DNA from: Isoetes taiwanensis
Taxonomy: Eukaryota > Streptophyta > Lycopodiopsida > Isoetales > Isoetaceae
Reading direction: 5' to 3'
NCBI GenBank assembly: GCA_021234155.1
Contig: JAJEKV010000001.1
Location: 31,324,177-31,388,176 of the forward strand
DNA: 64,000 bases
Part shown: positions 31,901-43,362 of the stretch, piece after piece
Layout: each line of letters begins with the position of its first letter
How positions within the stretch are numbered: the stretch's first letter is position 1
Translations under genes and position numbers: made by a program
Notes under the pieces: model-generated
The model's input: the letters and a program-made list of their open reading frames with translations, nothing else
Told to the model about the DNA's origin: nothing
The model's database searches: none

Positions 31901-33719
31901 GAAACCACTTGGTGAGACTGATCACCTCGCTAAGAAGGAATCATTACTAGGATAATTGTTGACCATGTATAAAGCTAGTACCTCCAAGGAATAATCCAAT
32001 CGAATGAAAAGAAGTAATCTAACAAGTCCGGCCAACTTGTTATGATGACATCAATTCAATTGATAGAAATATTCCAAGAGAGTAAATAACTAAGAAAGGG
32101 GGATATTTAGAATATAAAATTCAATAATACATGAAAGGTATATCTAAAAATAAGAAGTACATGAATCACATAGTCTTTTGAGGCAAAAGGAATTGTCATG
32201 ATGATAAAACCTTGAAATTTTAGAATTGTTCTAAATAATTCAATAACTCATCGTTTAGGGTTAGATATGTTAAACATGATGGCTGCATCTATCATAGATG
32301 ATTAAATATGTTAGCTAAGGCTAGTAAATTAATGTGTTAGATAAGAAGCATATAACCTCTTAAGGTAAATAGAATAGCTAAGATGTTATGACAACATCAA
32401 TTAAGGGGATACGATACATTGAGGGGTAGGACCATTTTCTTATGAAGAAAGTGGGGGCTCAATCTTAGGACTGAACATACCTACATCTTAGGGGTTGAAT
32501 CGCCATCAAATTAGTCGACTCTTAGAACAGAGTTCCTTCCGCAGATAGCCAAAGAAGATAGAGCGTAAGATGGATAGATGCTTAATGTCTATGTGTCCTT
32601 CAGCATGCAAGAAGAATCAATGGAAGCAATGCAACGGCCAAGTCGTCTCCAAATTACTCGACACCGGCTCAATGGGGAGATGTATTCTAGCCTTAGCGGG
32701 TGCGACAACTAAGGTGGGGAGAGGCTTTGCATAAATTTCTTACGCCATGATCTATTGTTTGCATTCGCATCTAGGAATGAGCTAGTAGCCTAGCTCTTAA
32801 TTAAATTATTCAGGGTTGTGAACCCCGTATAACTACATAAATTATATAATCTAAGTATACTATTATGCAGGGCATTAATAGCACTCCGTGAGGGCATGTA
32901 TTATAAGCTTTAATGTCTTGTTGATAAATGATACGTTCATAATAACTGCATAGATAGTTTTGACTTGTGTAAATATCCTAATATCGAGATAAAGTAAGAT
33001 AATAATTACATAAAATCTTAGTTAAACCTTCGCAAGGATGTAATTCCTTCCAAAGGCACTGAAGTAACCATCATAGGATCCTATCAAATATAATAAGAAT
33101 TTGTCTATCTTTCCATAAGTATAGCAAATATAAAGTATATACATGTAAGGTTGATATATCACCAACCAAGTAGCGAGCGAGAGTCACACGCTCAACACTT
33201 GGATCCGATGGTATAAACCCTAGCCATATGATAAATAATTAAAATACTTTTCAAAATAAGTATTGCTTCGATAATTGTATAATGACATATCTTAAAGGTC
33301 GTAAAGTTATCATATAACAGTTAGTTAAATATAATACTATTGGAAGCAATATATCCAATACTACTCTAATGCTAATATAAAAATATTACCCTAAGGTAAT
33401 TAATATAATTGCATGCATTAAGGGAAGTCCAACAGGATCATGCAGGGGTCCAAGACTGTAATGTTTATTTAAGATGTTAACGGATGCTAGCCGACATGCA
33501 ACAGTTGGTGGAGGAAGTACGAAGATATCCTCTAGCAGCAAGAGGCCGGCAGAAGAGCATACCGACAAGCCCGCATCGGCAGTTAGGCTGAAGCTCTGCA
33601 TCGGCGGTTAGGCTGAAGCTCTGCATCGGCGGTTAGGCTGAAGCTCTGCATCGGCGATTACAGCATCAGCTGAAGCTCTGCATCGACAATTGCAAGAAGC
33701 TTGCTCCAAGGTGGGCTGG
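28977..33719 (+). other. gypsy-B interior, degraded
   Basis: No sustained frame. Coding-like shreds occur (for example around 31,380-31,760, acidic and lysine-rich, possibly gag), but RT, RNase H and protease motifs are not found. 31,337-31,352 is a short CT microsatellite. From 32 kb on it is AT-rich. Confidence 0.5.
33573..33685 (+). repeat. 25-bp tandem repeat in gypsy-B
   Basis: GCATCGGCGGTTAGGCTGAA plus GCTCT is repeated at 33,573, 33,598 and 33,623, with a fourth, altered copy from 33,648. It lies just before the integrase remnant. Confidence 0.88.
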
Positions 33720-34048
33720 ACAATTCAGGATAACCAAAAGAGTTAGGTAACCAATCCTATAAGTTGGACCTGCCAGCACACTTAAAGATCCATAGTGTTT
33801 TCCAGGTAAGTCTCCTAAAGAAACACATTCCTAATCCAGAGGAAGTATCGGAGAGACCAAAGTTACTGGAAACAATGGACGATCACCTTGAGATTGTTCC
33901 AGAGGTTCTTCTTGTCAGATCCTATAAGAAGACAACAAGATCTCAATCCTCCAATACCTAGTGAAATGGACACTTACCAGTGGAAGACGCTACGTGGGCA
34001 CTACAAATAGATCTTGAGAAGCAGTACCCACAACTCATGGAGTAATGC
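33720..34048 (+). pseudogene. gypsy-B integrase C-terminal fragment
   Basis: DLPAHLKIHSVFQVSLLKKH is the typical gypsy sequence after the integrase core, followed by ETMDDHLEIVPEVLLVRSYK. After a frame change come PVEDATWALQIDLEKQYP and QLME. The pieces form the chromodomain-like end of a chromovirus integrase. Core and zinc domain are absent. Confidence 0.8.
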
Positions 34049-34994
34049 AAAGGTCGGCTCGTCACCGAAGTAGTTGACATCGACACCCAAGAAATCGGCT
34101 CAGGCATGTCGATTTGTGTCTAGAATTAATTTCATGTGTAGCTAAGAGTAAACTACGCATGCAGCCTATGCTAGGTATGGGTTGCATGCGTTGTTACCGA
34201 TGATGAGACCACTACGGTGATCTCTAGGACGTGGTGTAATGTCATTGTAGGCATGACCGCGGTTTTGCTTGCATGAGTTGGAAGGTAGATTAGAAAGTCT
34301 ACTTCTGTCCCACGGAAGTAGACGACCTCGAGAGATAAGAGGTCATTCAGGAATGCATGATAGGAAAAGCACCTCGAGTCAATGCCTACGGGGAGGACCC
34401 TATCCTTCACGCCCCATATACGGGAAGGACCCTATCCTCCACGCTGGGCAACTAAAGGTTTAGGCATGAGTGGCATATAGGCATGATAGGGCGCTATCTC
34501 CACGGCCACGATGGAAGAAACATAATCTTCCTATGCCGGGAGATATGCCTTGCATCCATGTAATTGTAATTAATGGGTGGTTCCCTTACAACCAATATCT
34601 ATAATAATTAAATGTATGCTAGCGTAGTGTGGACCTGCAGGCCAATAGGAGAGTCTACGGGAGGAAGGTCACACTGCGAAGACTTGCAACACATAATTTT
34701 GTCACGATGTGTTGTAAGGAAACGATGTGGAACCTTAAGTAGGAAATTTTGGAACTATGTTAATAATAATAATGGTGTAAGCTATAAAATTTTGTGAATA
34801 ATAGATGATAAAGTAAGAGGGTGAAAGACTCCCTTACCATAGTATGATATTAAACAAGGATGTGTTATGATAAATTAAAATGTTAACTTGAGGTAATTAT
34901 ATTGTAAAATTGTATATATATCGAATGTGATTGCAGGATATGCAGGTTTCTAAGGTGGGGAGGCAGCGTGATCTTGAGGGGCGAAGATCAAGTC
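34049..34994 (+). other. gypsy-B 3' non-coding region
   Basis: No gene. The short phrase GGAAGGACCCTATCCT-like (34,388-34,440) appears twice. It ends at the polypurine tract. Confidence 0.5.
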
Positions 34995-35007
34995 AAGGTG
35001 GGGAGAA
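34995..35007 (+). other. gypsy-B polypurine tract
   Basis: AAGGTGGGGAGAA directly before the 3' LTR. Confidence 0.88.
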
Positions 35008-36597
35008 TGTGACGTTCCAGCATAATATATGCCCCGAATACGTATATTATACTGCCACGTCACCCGTACATGTCACAGATGACATGTACTTGCGAGGCGT
35101 ATAGGGTTGCACCTAGGGGGCAACATTGAATGTTGTGCATGTTAAATAAACATACACAATTAATAACCCCATGGACCCCATTGCCAAATGGCTAAATCCC
35201 ATTTGCCAATGTCTAACCTAACCCTAAGGGTTTCTATAAAAGGGCTTTCCCCTTAAACCCTAAACCCTTTTCTCTCTTTGCATTTTAGGGTTTCCATAGA
35301 TCTCCTTTCTCATTTCGCATTTAGGGTTCTCTTGCGCCATTTCGGCCAAGTGAAGACCCCATTTCGCATTGCTCGGCTCCGTAAAACTGCCTTTGCACAA
35401 CAGTTCGTGGAGTGGCAGCCATCTTCAGCAAGATCAGGGACATGGATGCGTTCCGAGGAGTCGGAGGAGGCCAGGGAGCAGGTATTCAGTCTTCTGTTGT
35501 GCAAAGCCGTCTTTGGGCTAGGCAGTGAGGTAGTTTAGCACATTCATGCAGCCATAGAGGCCTTATAGATCCTGAGATCATAAGCCCTAACTAAGGAACC
35601 TAACTCTGTTGTGTAGATAGATAGATTAGATGATATTCTCTATTTCAGTTCTATGATGATGGATATATTTCACTCTGTGACCTCCATGTATTGGGAAGGG
35701 GGGTAGAGACCTAAAGCTGTGTAGCAGATGATCCTAGGTAGCACCATTAGTTCCCGCCACATGCGGCCGTGCACGAGCCCACCCGGCCGTGGGGTGAAGG
35801 GGCTAGGCCGGTTGATAAGGAGGCTTGTCTCATCACCTGACCGACCCCTCCGGTAGTAAGGCCTATCGGGGTCTCTGCAGCTAGGCTTAATGGCTTGTCA
35901 CTGCGTGTGGGCAAGGTATGAGCTCGACACTCGTGGGGTGGTGGATATGACCTTCCAGTGAGTTCAAGTCGAATACGGGCAGTGGCCCTCTAGCCGTCTG
36001 TGATGAGCATGGATGCCTCTGGAGGAGAGTCAACTCTCTTCCTGCCTCATCGGGGCTGGAGAGATGCAACCCAGTAGTAGTAGCCCCTCTGGCTATTCAC
36101 CCGGGCTACTACGTCAAGTCCCAACACTTTTCGGCCTACTCTGCAAAGTGTGCACGGGAGGGGCGGATGGAGTGGACTACCCTAAGCCATGTTCTATGCC
36201 AGCCAAATCCATTGCCATGAATTCTGTCTGCAATGACTTCTGGAGGCCCAAGCCGTCAGTCATACCCCCTTGAGTTTGAGCCTTGGGTAGGATTTCTCCC
36301 TTTCTGTTATTGTTTATGTTGATGTTGTTATCTCTTGTGATGTTTATGATATGTCCACCCTTCGAGGTGGTTGTATTTATGTATACTGTTAGTTTGTGCT
36401 CATGTTTGTTTATTCGCGCTTCCGCAGATAGGTCGACCCGATGGAAGACGGGTGAATGACACATCCATTCTTCCCTCGCTGGCTCATTCCACTGGGAGTG
36501 GAGTCAGGTGGATGGCCCCTGTCAGTGTAGCTGCCAGGGGGAATGCTCCTCCTTCGGATACGATGTGTGCATCGTATAAGGAGTAGGGGACGTCACA
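35008..36597 (+). repeat. gypsy-B 3' LTR
   Basis: 1,590 bp, TATA box TATAAAAG at 35,235-35,242, ending GGGGACGTCACA. Compared with the 5' LTR it differs in short clusters, while long blocks are identical. Confidence 0.92.
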
Positions 36598-37426
36598 CGA
36601 ACCTTGTCGCCGATGTTCATACCGTTTAACGAGCAGCCTTATTTGTTCTCATAACCACAACCACAGCTCTGCTTTTGCTTCTTATTATGCTGTATCATCG
36701 GGGTTACATCTAACCCTATTCAAGTTGAAAGGAATCAAGCAATTTCACATCTTATTGATCCCTCTGACTGTTTGTCTTCAGCAGATCCGCCACAAATTTT
36801 TTTTAGGAAGTCTATTGAGTGCCCTGAATGTTTGAACCCTTTGAAAGTTGAGATGTATAATTTGCCATGGAAATTCAAACACTTGCTTGTAAGGATTAAC
36901 CCAGGGCAAAAACTACAGAAGAAAAGCCTCCCTAAGCCTAATAACTCGAGTGTAAGGAGCTGATTGAACATGAGGTATCTGTCTTGACAGTAAGTGTTTG
37001 CTATTTAGGTTCCTGGCTTACGTGCAATGTTATTCCATCCTGATGGCCAAAGTTTGCTCTGTGCAGCACATGAAAATTTCAGGGTTATTTCCTACTTGAT
37101 ATTTCTTGCTATTCCATATTCATATTAGTACATTTGCCTTGAAAAGATTTACAGTTTCCATGAACCATGTATTTATTTAATGGCAGCTGAAGTTGCCATA
37201 CTCAACTTGGGATATCGATTTATAGACATAAAATTATTTTTTGGGTTGCTCCAAGGACAAGCTCTTATGTGTGATGTCGGAGACTAGGAAAAATTTTCTA
37301 CGTTGGCAAGTCAAGAGCATTTGCATTTAGATAGATGCAATTGCAAAATGTGAGGCCTACTGAGATAACAACTAGTTAGTGTTCACTAGTTGGCGTCCTC
37401 AAGACTTCCCGTTCCTTGGCAGCGAT
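36598..37426 (+). other. host sequence right of gypsy-B with gene scraps
   Basis: Before insertion this joined 24,893-25,119. The plus frame 36,741-36,960 (IECPECLNPLKVEMYNLPW) is coding-like, but its family is unknown to me. The katanin-like exon at 37,009 is listed separately. Confidence 0.4.
37009..37083 (+). pseudogene. exon fragment resembling katanin p80 (WD40 subunit)
   Basis: After a TATTTAG acceptor the frame reads VPGLRAMLFHPDGQSLLCAA and then HENFR. This fits the end of the WD40 propeller of plant katanin p80 (usual form VR-M-F-PDG--L-C--HE-LKVYSWEP), the targeting subunit of the microtubule-severing complex. The SWEP continuation is missing; instead the frame enters a spurious run. 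Only one exon is seen, so this is a fragment. Confidence 0.4.
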
Positions 37427-37620
37427 TGTGACGTTCCACGTATTTATATGCCTTCTAGGTATAAATACATGACACGTCACTATGAATAATTAATGGTGTG
37501 TTAACTGTTCATAAGCTAAGGTTAGCTATGTTAACTCAGTAATTATTAAAGTGGAAACCTAACCCTAAATCCTAATTCGAATTTAGGGCTTAACCTAATA
37601 TTAAAAAGTCTAAAATATTA
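37427..37620 (+). repeat. possible LTR start related to gypsy-B
   Basis: TGTGACGTTCCACG at 37,427 matches the first 11 bases of the gypsy-B LTR, and a CCTAACCCTAAA-rich stretch follows as in that LTR. The rest diverges and no second end was found. Confidence 0.35.
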
Positions 37621-38372
37621 AATTGGTTAATGATAACTAATCTAGAATTGCCACCTGGCCCAAATCAATTGGGCACGGCGGACCTGCTAACTTTGGATCA
37701 CCCAAATTGGGGCTTCCACCGCAATTTGCCCCAATTTGATTTGGGGGCAATTGGAGAAGGAGGAGGAGCTTATTCAATCAGCAGGGCATGGAGAACCTGG
37801 GAGATGGGAGATCTAGCTCAGATACTGGTTAGTAGGCTTAGTTAGCTTGAGATTCTAGTTAGGTTTAGTTAGCTTGAACGTTTTTCTGGAAAATCTTGTA
37901 ATTTAGGATGCCCTAGATGGCTTGTATCCCACTTCACCAGACGTGCCATACCACAAAGAAAAATTCATGGCATGGCACAATTTGGTACATATTGAAGGCA
38001 AAAAATCTTCCAGTTTTTTAGACTATGATCTCAACGAAGTGCACCCTGGATTCATCGATCATACGCCTAGATTGTATGTTGGGTCCTCTGGGTGCTTCTC
38101 GTTTTGCTTATAGTCATTTATGATTGGAGGCGCCTATGATTTTGAAATACGAAATACGATTCCGCCTAAGGTTTTGAGGGAATATGGAACCTCTATACGG
38201 CTTTGCCTAAGATTTTAGAATATAAAATATGGGGGCTCGAACCTCTACCAACATAACTCAATGTCTTAATAAATTACCTTAGCCAATGTACTCAGTGAGC
38301 TAATGTCATTATTTTTTTATCTTGAATCTATGTTTTTTTTTAATAACAACTCAGATTATGACGCCCACAATT
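37621..38372. other. gene-free stretch
   Basis: The short plus frame 37,922-38,113 has no recognised similarity. An A/T-rich part leads into the minus-strand gag at 38,373. Confidence 0.4.
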
Positions 38373-39470
38373 TTAGCACTTGAGGAGAGGTTGGAAATCT
38401 GCTGGAGTTGCACATTCAGAAGGAATATGCCCATACCCCTTGCATTTAACACACCAGATATTTACTCTCTCATTTCTAGTTTGTGTTGGAGTATTCACTC
38501 CCTTAATCCAATTTAGTTGAAGATCAGCCATTTGTTTAGTCAAAGAACCCACTAAATCGTCTTTTACCTTCGCTAATTCAGTTTTGAAATTGATTTCAGG
38601 CTCATTCATAACAACACCACCACTTTGAAGCTTACTATAGTCAACTCCTCCAGGTACTGTAGAAATCATTCTAGGGTTTTGGAAAGGTGTAGGCATCATT
38701 GAAGACATATCCATAGAGCTAGGCATACTCAATTGAGTTGGAAGCATTGTAGGAACTCCCCCTAAAACAGAAGGCATAACCATACCAGGTTGATAATAAC
38801 GTGCCATATATATTTTTGCTTGTTCCCAACTAGATGCTAGTTTAATAACATCTTCTAATTTAGCTGGCATCTGGCCCTTGGTATAAAAATCTATATCAGG
38901 AGGTAATCCATTTGTAAAATAGCGTACTTGGTCTTCATCAGAAGGAGTAGGAATTCTTAGCCAATAATCTATGAAACCTTATAATATAACTTTGCATATC
39001 CTACTAGTCCTACTGTGAGCATATCCTACTGTGAGCATATCCTACTAGTCTAAATGCACTTAGGAATGCCTTTTCAAGATCCGCCCAATAATGGAAAGGT
39101 GTTGCAGTTTTAGCAAGGCGGTACCATTCTATTGCACCATGCTTAAGAGTAGCTGGGAATAGTCTTAACTTTTCCGTATCATTATCCTCTCTATTTGCTT
39201 CACTAATAGTCAGAAAATATTGGACATGTGAATCAGCATCTGCTCCTCCAAGAGCTGAAAAAGTAGGATATGGCATCTTTGTGGCCTTCATGGGCTGAGC
39301 TTGATTCATTGTAGATGTAACAGATGTTGGCAAAACAATTGGAACAGTGGCTTATATATTTGATGGACTCAAAGAAATTGTTTCACTTTGAGATTGTTCT
39401 CTTTGACTTGTGGATGGCAAGGAACTAGATCTTAATCTCTGAGGGACTGTACGCATTCTATTAAATTCTA
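38373..39470 (-). pseudogene. Ty3/gypsy gag fragment with zinc knuckle
   Basis: On the minus strand, 39,010-39,333 reads MPYPTFSALGGADADSHVQY, then LRLFPATLKHGAIEWYRLAK, the classic gag capsid pattern (F-G---A-L-W). A bridging piece (RIPTPSDEDQVRYFTNGLPP) and 38,373-38,870 follow (ASSWEQAKIYMARYYQPG ... CVKCKGYGHIPSEC, a CX2CX4HX4C knuckle). A short duplication near 39,003-39,045 and frame changes break it. No pol is attached: sequence below 38,373 is unrelated. It is a different gypsy family from A and B. Confidence 0.75.
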
Positions 39471-41899
39471 AGGAATTAGATTGTGATAACTCTCTTCTTC
39501 AAACGCTGCTCACGCTCCTGTGCTTGTTGCTCCTTTTTGCTTATCATTCTCTTCTTTTGATATCAAATTAGGCAAATACATAAGACATCAGGGCAGATGG
39601 GATTAGTTTTTGGGTTGGCTTGGCTTTTCTTCTTATCCAGTGCTTGACCTCTCTCAACTATCTCCACTCCCTTCACTCATGCGATGGCCAATCTCCCGTC
39701 AAACACACCAAAAGAAATGTATAGTCCAACAAATAAACAAGAGCACAACAAGACCGGACTCACTAGCGATGCTTGAGGAAATTACTCATCTCGATTTATT
39801 TAAGAACACAGGGTACAGAATTCTTCAAATTATTTAAGATACATTCATCATTCAATAGAAGGAAATAATTTATAAATTGCATTCCTGAGATTCTTGATCA
39901 TTCAAATGTTCACAGCAGACATATCGTTCTTGGAGTACAAAAAATCTGAAATCTATCAATACACAAGAACTGCGATGTAGATGTACCAGAGGTTCAACAA
40001 CTTTGATCCTATTTTTCTTGCAAATTCCAGCTTTTAGTTGTTAAACTATACTGCCATTTATTCTGTATAATTCACTACTGGATGATTGAATCATGCAACA
40101 CTGTTTACCTCACCTAATGAGTGTGCTAAAAAAACTTTCAAAAAACCAGAAAAGGGGCTGACCTAGAAAATGAGCAATCACATTTGTATTAATTCTTTGA
40201 GTCTTGCTAAATATCAGATACTTCCTTTTCTTCCTATTTTAATTGCAGGATCATGCTTGCACAACAAGAGGGCTCGGCTCAAGGAGATGCTCAAGAAATA
40301 GAAGCCTCAAAGAAATTATGATCTCGGTGAAACCATCGTCTTCCTCATTGGAACTCGATGAGCACTCGAGCTAAGGGAGCTGAAATTCTGTGATCGCATG
40401 TATGCTGCAATGCAAAAGAGAGAGAAACAGTATGAGGACCTCACCGATCACGTTGGAACTGCTGTTGTACATGGTATTAGTGTGGGGGATGGTATGCGCA
40501 AGCTCGAAGTAACCGTCAAGACGATTGTAATTCCAGAAGATACATCGCAAACAATGTTTGTTCCGGGGATAAACATACCACTTTATGATCTGGAAGTAGA
40601 GATAGATTGCTTGCACACGTTATAGTCCAACAAATGAACAAGCGCACAACAAGACCAGGCTCACTAGCGATGCTTGAGAAGACCGGGCTCACTAGCGATG
40701 ATTGAGAAAATTACTCATCTCGATTTACTTAAGAACACAGGGTACGATTGATCGATGGAAGTTGGGAGATGGCACTAGCAGACTGAGGCGCTATCTTGGT
40801 AGAGAAAGGTGAATCGAGGTATCAGGATCATGGAGAAGGGAAATGTGGGCCCATTAGAGGGGCCTATGCAGGGTATACAGGGAACCAGAGGTCTTGTGCT
40901 TAATAACAATCCAAAATGGTACTAAGTCTAGGAAATCAAAATGCAAATAAAGAAAAAGGGATAATCAACAAACGAGTGAGGGCTATACCATCAAAAAGAT
41001 TTCTGCAAAACCTCTTTGACATTCAAACAAAACCACAAAGCTAAGAGCTCAGAACAGGGACAAAGCCTAGAAAAGGACTGGTGCCTTACAACAGAAGTGT
41101 GTTGTCCCAAACACTTAATGCTTGAATTGAAAGGAACAATTTCGAGTGTACATATCTATTATTATCATAATCTTCATCGATTTCTATGAAATACATTCAA
41201 AATTGCCATGGACCAGCAATTAATCCTAGTATGGATTGTTTTAGAAGAATGTAGAGAAAGGACAACATATCATATCATATCTCATTTTTAATACCCCTTA
41301 AAATAAGTTATAGCTTTTGTCATAGTTCTATATGGCAGCAACATCCATTTTTTCCCTTTTTCTTTCCTACAGGGTACTAATGTAAAATGTATGGCACTTC
41401 GACATAAACATTATCTATTCTCTTAAGGTCTAACATGAGTTTTATTGCTAATTCTTCAGATCCATATATCAGTTACTTGCATTGCTCATGCCATGGATCT
41501 TATCTACTTAACAACACTCTGGACAGTCCTATCCATCTTGTCTATAAGCTTGTAAATGTGACAGACCAAAAAATAGTTGGAAAGAAATGTTTGCCACTGA
41601 ATAGTTCACAACTTAATAGAGAAAGGGCCAAAATTGATAAAAGGATAATCAAAGAACACATCCAGTAAGATCAAGGAACATAATTGGGGCCAAATTTCCA
41701 ATACCAAGATGCTTATTTTTATAGATGGGTAGAACACATAACAACACTCACAATTAAATATTAAGATAAAACCCATACGATTGAGAGCATTACCTTGAAG
41801 AAAACAATATCCTTCGAAATAATAGCTAACGTTGGAATGGATCTATTTATCTGCAGCAATGGCTGCACATGGATCTAATAAACAAATGGAGGAAGACTA
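39471..41899. other. gene-poor stretch with a repeated block
   Basis: Apart from the direct repeat at 39,711 and 40,623, nothing is recognisable. The plus frame 40,398-40,625 (RKLEVTVKTIVIPEDTS) is coding-like but unknown. Confidence 0.4.
39711..40744 (+). repeat. direct repeat pair about 910 bp apart
   Basis: A ~105-bp block (starting TAGTCCAACAAATAAACAAG) at 39,711-39,816 returns at 40,623-40,744. In the second copy a segment containing GGCTCACTAGCGATG is doubled. The pair could be the ends of a small unrecognised element. Confidence 0.75.
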
Positions 41900-41919
41900 G
41901 CATAAAAGCAGAAATGATG

Positions 41920-42430
41920 AGAAGGAAGGAAGGAAGGAAAATACAGATGCTACTATACAATGTGTCCCTACTACTGGGACGAAAAAACCCCCCACGTGGG
42001 ATGAAAAACCCTAGTAGTAAGGCTCTCGGATCCCCTGCCCTATAAAAGATACTCTGAGGGTGGAGACTTGCAAAATGTAGCCGCGAGGCATGCAACCATT
42101 GGCAATGCCAGCAAGTGATGTCGCAGTATCTCACTGCATCTAAGATCAGCATGTGCTGCTTGGATGTGCATATATGCCGGACACTCCTGCAAAGCATGGT
42201 GCTCATTCTCTACTGTTTGCATGCAGCAACACTGGCACATTCTCTCATGTTGAGGGATTCTCTGCCCTCCATACATAGTCCAGTGGCCTGTTTCAATTCT
42301 AAGTTGATGGGACCCCGTCCTCACGGAGGCAATAGCTCTCCGTTTCTTCCTAGATATATGTGCTTTCAAGTACTGGTGTGGGCCATGTTCCTTAACTTGT
42401 GTGCAGTAGTGCTCTGTTTTAGGCTTCACA
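41920..42430 (-). pseudogene. 3' end of a non-LTR retrotransposon (LINE copy 2)
   Basis: The minus-strand ORF (42,040-42,429) contains GPHQYLKAHISRKKRRAIAS, then VRTGSHQLRIETGHW and a Cys/His-rich end (CQCCCMQTVENEHHALQECP), the zinc-finger-like tail of plant LINE pol proteins. It matches LINE copy 1 (GPHQYL, IASIRTGAHRLCIETGRW, CQCCH, ECHALQICP). A 3' untranslated part follows, and the copy ends in a (TTCC)n tail on the minus strand (41,920-41,941). It is 5'-truncated, as is usual for LINEs. Confidence 0.75.
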
Positions 42431-43109
42431 AGAGTGGCTGCATCCTACAAAGTGGTAGTAAAATGCTCATTCAGGTGCGCATCCTGTCTCTTGGCATCCT
42501 ATCCTTTCGCACATATAGTTTGATAGAAATGATCTCTCATCATGGTCATTTCCTATTTTGTACTTATTTTCCATAATTAATGATTAAAAAGCTTTATTTC
42601 CTCCCAAAAAGGAGGGAGGAGGAGGGGGTCTAAAGAATAGAGGGTACTTTTTAGAGATTTTTTAGAGGGCACTTTTCTTAGGTGTGAATGTATTTATAAT
42701 GATGGGTTATTAATTAAAGAACTTTCTCGTTCAATTTTCACTTGTAAAATACGGTTTATGAACACCTTAGAAGGTTTCTTTCGATTCTATCTTCAAAGCA
42801 ACTAGATCTAACCTGTTAACTAGGCTAAAGAAAGTGGCAGGGTCACCATAGTCGAGGAAGTCGATGGAGATTTATATGGCAGGGGAGAAGCCCTTCAAAT
42901 TGAAGCACGATATCGCGTATGAGAAGAAGAAGAAGGCATCATATAAGGAATACTTGTAGCGATGGATAGCTCATATTTCATGGTATTCTAAGCAAATTGT
43001 TCTCAAATCCATTAAAGGTGGAAGGTCCAGATTGAACCTCAAGGAGCCACCTCCTCGACCTGAATTGCCAAAGAGAGTTCGAAACGACCCCATCTCGAAG
43101 CAAAGCCAG
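42431..43109. other. gene-free stretch
   Basis: Coding-like scraps on the plus strand (about 42,870-42,960, lysine-rich) match nothing I know. A purine/pyrimidine-rich patch lies at 42,600-42,630. Confidence 0.35.
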
Positions 43110-43362
43110 GCTTTTTGAGAGATTCAGCATTTTTAGTAGTGCACAAACCTCTTGATTCAAAGAGCGCCCTTTGAGAGGTTGGTTTGGGAGATGATTCAGG
43201 AGTACGAGACCGATCTAAGGATGTCCCCGACGATGCTACGATGCTGCCAAGAAGCATCTGAAGTCGAGATGACTCAACTTTTGAAGAACCAAACTTGTGC
43301 ACCATTCATGCCAAATGAGTGATGGTAATACCCAAAGACATGAGTTTAAATAAGAAAATTAG
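43110..43362 (+). pseudogene. divergent histone H3 pseudogene
   Basis: Across several frame changes the plus strand matches the histone fold of H3. It shows an A-L-REI-like segment, TNLLIQRAPFERLVWEMIQE (H3: TELLIRKLPFQRLVREIAQ), YETDLRMSPTMLRCCQEAS (DFKTDLRFQS-AVLALQEAAE), then NLCTIHAK, stop, VMVIPKDMSL (NLCAIHAKRVTIMPKDIQL). The N-terminal tail is not readable. Stops and shifts make it non-functional. Changes such as MSPTMLRCCQ are too many for a recent copy, so it is an old or variant-derived pseudogene. It does not have the longer loop 1 of centromeric H3. Confidence 0.7.

Larger units (their letters stand above)
25120..36597 (+). mobile_element. gypsy-B: large LTR retrotransposon derivative (about 11.5 kb)
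   Basis: LTRs are at 25,120-26,710 and 35,008-36,597. They begin TGTGACGTTCCAGC and end GGGGACGTCACA. The flanks are TGAAC (25,115-25,119) and CGAAC (36,598-36,602), a 5-bp target duplication with one change. A primer site follows the left LTR, and a purine tract AAGGTGGGGAGAA precedes the right one. The 8.3-kb interior has four hairpin repeats, an acidic reading frame and only the last part of a gypsy integrase; gag, RT and RNase H are not readable. It fits a non-autonomous, LARD-like member of a Ty3/gypsy family. Confidence 0.9.

Noticed and set aside
42115-42576. 153-codon plus-strand frame opposite LINE copy 2
   Set aside because: Shadow of the minus-strand LINE pol sequence.
43039-43305. 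Minus-strand 88-codon frame across the histone region
   Set aside because: Shadow; the plus strand carries the H3 similarity.
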